This document shows, piece by piece, positions 34,085-38,953 of a stretch of DNA of 38,953 nucleotides (within the stretch, counting starts at the first letter, position 1; every line of letters begins with the position of its first letter). The DNA is taken from positions 1 through 38,953 of the forward strand of contig JBLIMR010000022.1 of assembly GCA_047638815.1 (NCBI GenBank). The letters run 5' to 3'. The notes below the pieces were generated by a model, which had not been told where the DNA came from, did not search any database, and saw only the letters and a list, made by a program, of their open reading frames with translations. Position numbers and translations under genes: made by a program. The DNA is from JAJRRH01 sp047638815 (lineage in GTDB: Bacteria > Bacteroidota > Bacteroidia > Flavobacteriales_D > JABDKJ01).

Positions 34085-34400
34085 TTATTTTTCAAATTGA
34101 CTCTGCCTTTTCTTTATATTTTTTTTATTCCACAAATCTGTAAAACAATTTTCAAAGTCTATTGAGTTTAGTTTTTTTATTGAAATCCCTTTTGGTCCAG
34201 CGCCTATTGCTGCGATCCGATCATTCCAATAAAATTGATCAATAAAATGTGGAATTATCAAGGTTGCACAGCCGTATTTTAAGGACGAATGAGTGGTGCC
34301 AGACCCACCATGTTAGCAGATGCGTACATCTTTGAAAGGATCCAATCATAGGGTACGTTGTTAACAAAATGAATATGATCTGCATACTCCATGGGTTCTA
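34085..34400 (-). pseudogene. C-terminal remnant of a UDP-glycosyltransferase with a frameshift
   Basis: Two minus-strand frames together rebuild the end of a GT1-type (MGT or sterol-like) glycosyltransferase. The first reads EYADHIHFVNNVPYDWILSK then MYA (to about 34315). The second, starting at 34312, reads HGGSGTTHSSLKYGCATLI then IPHFIDQFYWNDRIAAIGAG and PKGISIKKLNS, with a stop at 34085-34087. HGGSGTTH is the donor-binding signature and DQFYWNDR the conserved loop after it. A one-base shift near 34312-34320 breaks the frame. The N-terminal two thirds are absent, replaced by the end of the lipoprotein gene. No intact copy is in the window. Confidence 0.8.
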
Positions 34401-34906
34401 TCAACAATTGCAGCTCCTGTAACAGCACCTAAGTCCGGAAACCCAATAGACGTTGTATAGTTTATGGTTGGAACTCCATTAGCACCATTCACAATCCAAG
34501 ATGGATTACCGTCAAAAGTAATTCCAAGATCATTGGGCGCTAACGGATCGCATGTGTATGTATGTACATACGACTCATTAGGTTGGTTATCCAAAGTTTG
34601 CATTTCACAAGAGACTCCAGCAACATTAATAAAGGAAGTCCAATTATCATAGGTGAATCCAGCAACCGCTGTTCCAAACTCTATGTCAAATGAGATTCCA
34701 GAGATAGACTCTAAAAATGATGTAGTACTGATTACAGCGGCACAAAATCCGTCCCCACTTTCAAACTGAAAAGTAGGTGTTGTATCTTCAGAAGTCTTAT
34801 GTACAGAGGTTTCTGGCTCGTCATCATCATCATCTTTGGAACAAGACGTTATTCCAAGGCATAATATGGCTGCTCCAATAAGTAATGTTTTAAAAGGTTT
34901 AATCAT
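34361..34906 (-). CDS. Surface-type lipoprotein, 3' end fused to glycosyltransferase remnant
   Basis: 181 aa. The lipobox LGITSC (Cys22) is followed by SKDDDDDEPE, similar to the acidic lipoprotein export signals that send Bacteroidota lipoproteins to the cell surface. The rest has paired cysteines and beta-rich segments (AVAGFTYDNWTSFINVAGVS and VNGANGVPTINYTTSIGFPD) but no family I know. The last ten or so codons (HGVCRSYSFC) overlap, in another frame, the start of the glycosyltransferase remnant. The natural C-terminus has probably been lost, so the protein may be slightly altered or non-functional. Confidence 0.7.
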   Translation of the reverse strand: MIKPFKTLLIGAAILCLGITSCSKDDDDDEPETSVHKTSEDTTPTFQFESGDGFCAAVISTTSFLESISGISFDIEFGTAVAGFTYDNWTSFINVAGVSCEMQTLDNQPNESYVHTYTCDPLAPNDLGITFDGNPSWIVNGANGVPTINYTTSIGFPDLGAVTGAAIVDRTHGVCRSYSFC

Positions 34907-35300
34907 GACGTTTATTTTGTTTGTTTGTTTCTATAAAACTATGGCGCCACTATTAGTTAAGAAATAAGTTAAACTACCCAAATACATACAGTGTAAGCCG
35001 TAGTTTTCTCAGGAGACAGCCCGACAACCCCATTATTTGCCTTATTTTGCGGATGACTATTGCTGATTTAAAGTTGTTTAATCTGGAATTATCAGAATGT
35101 CAATTATAATGGATATTTATAACTACAATTCTTTGGATTTAATCTACACAATTCGGAAATTTTCCATAGTTTCAAAAATCTGTTTGTCTTTTATTATAAA
35201 TTGGTGATCTACGTTAAAAATAAATATTCTTACTATTGAAAAATACTCAGGGCAAATTCCTTTTCAATAGCAGCATTAATGTTGTAACATCTTAAAATAA
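34907..35300. other. Divergent intergenic region
   Basis: This 394-bp AT-rich gap lies between the minus-strand lipoprotein gene and the plus-strand barrel gene. It contains a TTTG triplicate next to the lipoprotein start and an inverted repeat before the barrel start. No coding sequence or RNA gene is seen. Confidence 0.5.
35233..35270. repeat. Inverted repeat (10-bp arms, 18-nt spacer) upstream of the barrel gene
   Basis: CTATTGAAAA (35233-35242) and TTTTCAATAG (35261-35270) are perfect complements. The element ends 30 bp before the ATG at 35301, so it would fall in the promoter or 5' leader, as an operator or a stem-loop. Confidence 0.5.
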
Positions 35301-36377
35301 ATGAAATACAAATTGTTGACTTTATCTTTATTTGTGGCCTTCTTGGTCAATGGATTTGGTCAAACAGATACTACTTCAACAAAGATAAAAGTTACCCATA
35401 CGGCATTACCGTTCGCTTTCTACCTCCCCGAAACTTCATTGGGTTTTGGAGGATTAGGAATCATTAGCATGAGGGACGTAGATGGTCCAGAGAATCAAAG
35501 ACCTTCACAGGTTTTATATAGTGTTTCATACACTCTAAGAGACCAACTTCTCATATATCTTCCTTATAAATTTTACCTTGATACCGAAAACATACGTTTG
35601 AATGGTGAATTGGGATATTATCGTTACTACTATCAATTTTATGGTCTTGGACCTGATTCAAAAATTGATGACAAGGAATCTTACAATGTAAATTTCCCAA
35701 GAATAGAATTTAATTATTTTAGACGCTTAAAGAATAATCATTTTGGAGAAATTGGATTTAAGTATGATTATTTTGATATTTTTAATGTAAAGGAGGATGG
35801 TATTATTGCAAGAGAAAACTTAGCCGGCAGATCTGGTGGTGATAGGTTTCGATTCGTATTTGGTTACCTTTATGACAACAGAGATAACGAAGCTTTTCCA
35901 GAGGATGGCTTCTATTTTTCGTTGATTGTGGATAAGGGGATTAAGAATATTTTGTCAAGTTATGATTACAACGTTTTTGTACTTGACGGAAGAAGTTTTC
36001 ACAAACTCGGAGATGAACTAGTCTTAGCAAATCAATTATATTTTTCCAATGCTAGTTCAAATACACCGTTTTATTACTTGCCTCGTGTCTCCACAAAAAC
36101 CCTTGCTCGTGGATACGGCAGTAGACGATTTATTGACTATACCATATCGAATTTACAATCAGAATTAAGATTTCCTTTATACAAAAGACTGAAAGGAGCA
36201 GCCTTTATCTCTGCTAGTCAAATTGGAGATGAATTAACTTCATCTTCATTAAAATTTACTCTTGGAGCGGGAGGACGATTTATCCTGAATAAAGAAGACA
36301 GAACAAGAGTTAGGGCCGATATTGGACTATCGGATGAAGGGATTAATTTTTACTTCACGATTTCAGAAGCTTTTTGA
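35301..36377 (+). CDS. BamA/TamA-like outer-membrane barrel (Omp85/D15 family)
   Basis: 358 aa. A signal peptide (MKYKLLTLSLFVAFLVNGFG) is followed directly by barrel-type strands, without POTRA domains. Motifs include YRYYYQFYGLGPDSKIDDKE, FGYLYDNRDNEAFPEDGFYF, TLARGYGSRRFIDYTISNLQ and the terminal segment GINFYFTISEAF ending in Phe. The DNRDN...P.DGFYF and RGYG.RRF segments fit the bacterial surface antigen (D15) barrel. Without POTRA domains it is not BamA itself and may be a lipid or small-substrate pore. Substrate unknown. It stands alone. Confidence 0.82.
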   Translation: MKYKLLTLSLFVAFLVNGFGQTDTTSTKIKVTHTALPFAFYLPETSLGFGGLGIISMRDVDGPENQRPSQVLYSVSYTLRDQLLIYLPYKFYLDTENIRLNGELGYYRYYYQFYGLGPDSKIDDKESYNVNFPRIEFNYFRRLKNNHFGEIGFKYDYFDIFNVKEDGIIARENLAGRSGGDRFRFVFGYLYDNRDNEAFPEDGFYFSLIVDKGIKNILSSYDYNVFVLDGRSFHKLGDELVLANQLYFSNASSNTPFYYLPRVSTKTLARGYGSRRFIDYTISNLQSELRFPLYKRLKGAAFISASQIGDELTSSSLKFTLGAGGRFILNKEDRTRVRADIGLSDEGINFYFTISEAF

Positions 36378-36556
36378 TTTTCTTCTCAATTGTCTTAAGG
36401 CTGATTGTACAGTTCGAAATAGTTATTCTAATTGAATACCAAAATCTCATTCAGGCACTTCTATTTCGTCCTTTAATTGACTCTTAATAAAAGACAGAAT
36501 GAAAATATAAATTTCCCTCTAAGTTTTTGAGTCGTCATTTTCATGAAAAAATAAGA

Positions 36557-38953
36557 CTATTTCATCAAACAAAATTGGCCCGCAAATATGCCATTATCTT
36601 GATTCAATTTTAAGAGATAAAATCCTGGTCCAGCTTCTACAATTAATTTGATTTCAGAAGATGAAGAATTGTTCACATTTGAAACATCACCTGAAATCAT
36701 TTTAAAATCAATAATCCTACCAGAAAGATCATATATCTCGATGTTATTTTCAAAGAGCGGACTAATTACACCTGGAATAGAAATGGAAATTACTTTGTTA
36801 AAACTGGGGTTCGGATAAATATTTAGTTGAGAAATACTTTGATGTATTTCATCAATTCCAACCAAAATTGTCTCGAAATGAGCCTCTTGACATGCTGATG
36901 CTTCACCAAATTCATTATAGGGGATTATGCTGATATAAATAGTCTCAGCAACTGGCCATTCTCCTGGTCCATAACTAACAACATTTTCAACATCAAACAT
37001 ATCCAATATATCGACTGCACCTGGACTGGTTCCAGCATTTATTAGATATCCCTCCGCCCCAGTAATCGCAGTCCATTCTAGAGTCGCACTAAGTGGTATC
37101 TCATTCCCCTGTGGTGCCATCATAATTGTGCAACCAGGAGGATTAGAATTTTCTCCAATGATGATGTTTTGAACTACTTCAGTAGTATTACCGCAATCAT
37201 CAAAAATACTAAAAGTACGCAGGATGGTTTCACCACAAGATAGACTTCCGGCATCAATAAACTGAATTGAAAAGTCACTGCAATTATCAATGCATACAGG
37301 CTCCACCAACGGTATGCTCTCACCACAGGTAACGTTCAAGATTTCTGTAAATTCGATGACTTCCGGTGGGTCGACATCAATAAAGTTTATTACCTGTGAT
37401 GTTGTGTTTGAATTGCAATCATCCGTCACAATTAATGTACGAATAATCGAATAATTTCCTCCACAATCTTCTGGGACGACTTCTTCCTCCAAAGTGTATG
37501 AAACAACAGAACATGAATCTATATACGAGAATTCTGCAATAGGAATTTCCGATTCACAGGAAACAATAACATCTTCGGCCAGAAAACCTTGGATAGTGAT
37601 GAAATTGGTAAAGAAGCTCGCTACGTTACAAGGTTCTGTTATTCCAAAAGAATTATAAGATTGAATTGTTACGAAGCATTCGACCTGATCGATCAATGGC
37701 ACAAGATAAGATGTCGTATCACCAACATCTTGCAATTCAAATATATCATCAAGTCCCGATTCAGTGCCGACTGACAGCATAAATCCATCAGCCATTGATA
37801 CTTCATCCCATGTCATAAGTTCATTTGAATAATACATTGTATCGCCAATGAATGGTGATATAAGTTCTGTACAAACTGGGGCGCATTCAATTTGATACAT
37901 ATAAACTGATCCGGCATTCCCACCATTACTATCATCACCCAATGCACCTATCATTACTGTGCTACCATGCATAGCCGTGGTTGTCCCGAAAAAGTCAGCA
38001 TGTTCACCATCATTTGAATACAGTTTTTGTTCGTACTCCCAAGAATTCCCATTATAGGTATGTAAATATACTGATCCAGTTTCTTCGGATAAGCCAAATC
38101 CCGTTGTTGTTCCTGCAATTAAAAATTGTCCGTTAAAATCAACATTAATTCCGAAATTTTCGGAGACAATGGTTTCAGGACTAATGAGAATGTCATCTTC
38201 AACCCAAACACCATCGCCCTGATTTTTGAACACATAAACGGCCCCAGCTTCATTTACTAGGGTGTCATTGTTCACTGAAGAAACAACAGCCATGCTATCA
38301 GTTATAGCAACATCATGTCCAAAATTATCACCTACTGAAACGTTTGAAGCCGTCAATTTCATTTCAAAGTTCCAATTATCATCTGCATTTTTATAAATAT
38401 ATGCTGCTCCAGTATCTGCAAAATCGCCATCATTTTCATCTGCCCCAACGATCGCATATCCATTTCTAATATCTAGACTTAATCCGAAATTGTCGAATAA
38501 ATCACCATCGGGCGCCAATAGTTTGGTTTGAAAAGTCCAAGTTCCATCAATGTTTTTGAATACAAAAGCCGATCCACTAAAGACAACATCTCCAAAATCA
38601 TTCTGTGCACCAACTAGAACATAATCCTCCCAAATACTAACTGTCCATCCGAACCAATCAGAAGATGATCCGTCAAATGCAAGAATTTTCTGATCAAATT
38701 CCCAAACTCCGTCAATCAATTGATAAATATATGCAGAACCACTATTGTTTCCCATTTCGTCATCATATGGAGCACCTACTATAACGAAATTGCCCCAAAT
38801 TGCGACTCCTCTTCCGAATCGATCATCGAGCACATTGTCATCAGGGATAAGTTTTTGAATTTCAATCCATTCACTGCCAGATCGTTCAAAAATGTATGCA
38901 GCTCCAGATTGATTTCCATTGGTTTCATCTCCGAAAGCACCGATTATAGCATA
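36557..38953 (-). CDS. FG-GAP repeat T9SS type A cargo protein (N-terminus off the right edge)
   Basis: The frame is open to the window edge (798 residues visible), so the GTG at 38833 is not the real start. Seven FG-GAP-like blades of about 47 residues follow each other, such as VGAPYDDEMGNNSGSAYIYQ, VGADENDGDFADTGAAYIYK and IGALGDDSNGGNAGSVYMYQ, each near a DxFG turn. Then come Fn3- or Ig-like segments and HYR-like regions with paired cysteines (VTCGESIPLVEPVCIDNCSD). The end (LNIYPNPSFNKVISISIPG and IEIYDLSGRIIDFK) is a T9SS type A sorting domain. An exported, probably surface-bound protein with a predicted beta-propeller, adhesion or substrate binding likely. Confidence 0.88.
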   Translation of the reverse strand, partial: YAIIGAFGDETNGNQSGAAYIFERSGSEWIEIQKLIPDDNVLDDRFGRGVAIWGNFVIVGAPYDDEMGNNSGSAYIYQLIDGVWEFDQKILAFDGSSSDWFGWTVSIWEDYVLVGAQNDFGDVVFSGSAFVFKNIDGTWTFQTKLLAPDGDLFDNFGLSLDIRNGYAIVGADENDGDFADTGAAYIYKNADDNWNFEMKLTASNVSVGDNFGHDVAITDSMAVVSSVNNDTLVNEAGAVYVFKNQGDGVWVEDDILISPETIVSENFGINVDFNGQFLIAGTTTGFGLSEETGSVYLHTYNGNSWEYEQKLYSNDGEHADFFGTTTAMHGSTVMIGALGDDSNGGNAGSVYMYQIECAPVCTELISPFIGDTMYYSNELMTWDEVSMADGFMLSVGTESGLDDIFELQDVGDTTSYLVPLIDQVECFVTIQSYNSFGITEPCNVASFFTNFITIQGFLAEDVIVSCESEIPIAEFSYIDSCSVVSYTLEEEVVPEDCGGNYSIIRTLIVTDDCNSNTTSQVINFIDVDPPEVIEFTEILNVTCGESIPLVEPVCIDNCSDFSIQFIDAGSLSCGETILRTFSIFDDCGNTTEVVQNIIIGENSNPPGCTIMMAPQGNEIPLSATLEWTAITGAEGYLINAGTSPGAVDILDMFDVENVVSYGPGEWPVAETIYISIIPYNEFGEASACQEAHFETILVGIDEIHQSISQLNIYPNPSFNKVISISIPGVISPLFENNIEIYDLSGRIIDFKMISGDVSNVNNSSSSEIKLIVEAGPGFYLLKLNQDNGIFAGQFCLMK

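Noticed and set aside
38833..38833. GTG at 38833 as start of the FG-GAP protein
   Set aside because: The frame continues upstream to the window edge with another FG-GAP blade, so the real start lies outside.
1..38953. tRNA, rRNA, insertion sequence, prophage or CRISPR array
   Set aside because: Reading the gaps showed no cloverleaf, transposase, integrase or regular repeat-spacer array. The only long repetitive protein signal is the PKD domain series.

Overview
The window reads as chromosomal DNA of a member of the Bacteroidota, probably an environmental (perhaps marine) Flavobacteriia/Cytophagia-type organism. The evidence is AT-rich DNA, A-rich leaders without Shine-Dalgarno sites, many type IX secretion (T9SS) cargo proteins with C-terminal sorting domains, a PorP/SprF protein beside a large PKD adhesin, a BatA-type VWA protein, and Bacteroidota-typical families (DUF4407, MORN/TonB proteins, Crp/Fnr regulators of about 190 aa). 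Identifications come from reading the protein sequences; no database was searched.

Layout. 1-4.2 kb (minus strand): a BatA-like VWA protein cut by the left edge, a secreted T9SS type A protein with an odd insertion in its sorting domain, an orphan sorting-domain remnant with its terminator, and a FemAB/GNAT-like acyltransferase. 4.5-12.3 kb (plus strand): a gliding-motility-style cassette of a 1672-aa PKD protein with a CHU_C (type B) tail, a TPR/PD40 protein and a PorP/SprF barrel. 12.3-14.8 kb (minus strand): a four-gene signalling operon made of a small soluble protein, an integral membrane protein, a histidine kinase and a LuxR-type response regulator. A 486-bp divergent intergenic region packed with palindromes separates it from a small P-loop protein gene. 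16.2-19.4 kb (plus strand): clpB and a SixA-type phosphatase. 19.6-22.5 kb (minus strand): a lipoprotein and three tandem Crp/Fnr-family regulators. 22.9-24 kb: a DUF4407 membrane protein.

24-34.9 kb is almost all minus strand. It holds a MORN/TonB protein with a small partner, a T9SS-exported alpha/beta hydrolase, a PhzF-family protein, phenylalanine 4-hydroxylase behind a terminator-like hairpin, DUF1801 and VOC proteins, an M1 aminopeptidase with proC, a cupin, a BaiN-type flavoprotein, a frameshifted glycosyltransferase remnant, and a surface lipoprotein whose 3' end runs into that remnant. 35.3-36.4 kb encodes an Omp85/D15-type barrel. The right edge cuts an FG-GAP repeat T9SS protein.

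No tRNA, rRNA, insertion sequence, phage or CRISPR array was recognised. The most interesting items are the palindrome array between the signalling operon and the P-loop gene (TGRGT-N6-ACYCA sites), the terminator-like leader of the phenylalanine hydroxylase gene, the decayed genes at about 3.0 and 34.2 kb, the GC-rich insertion inside a T9SS sorting domain, and the Crp/Fnr triplet.
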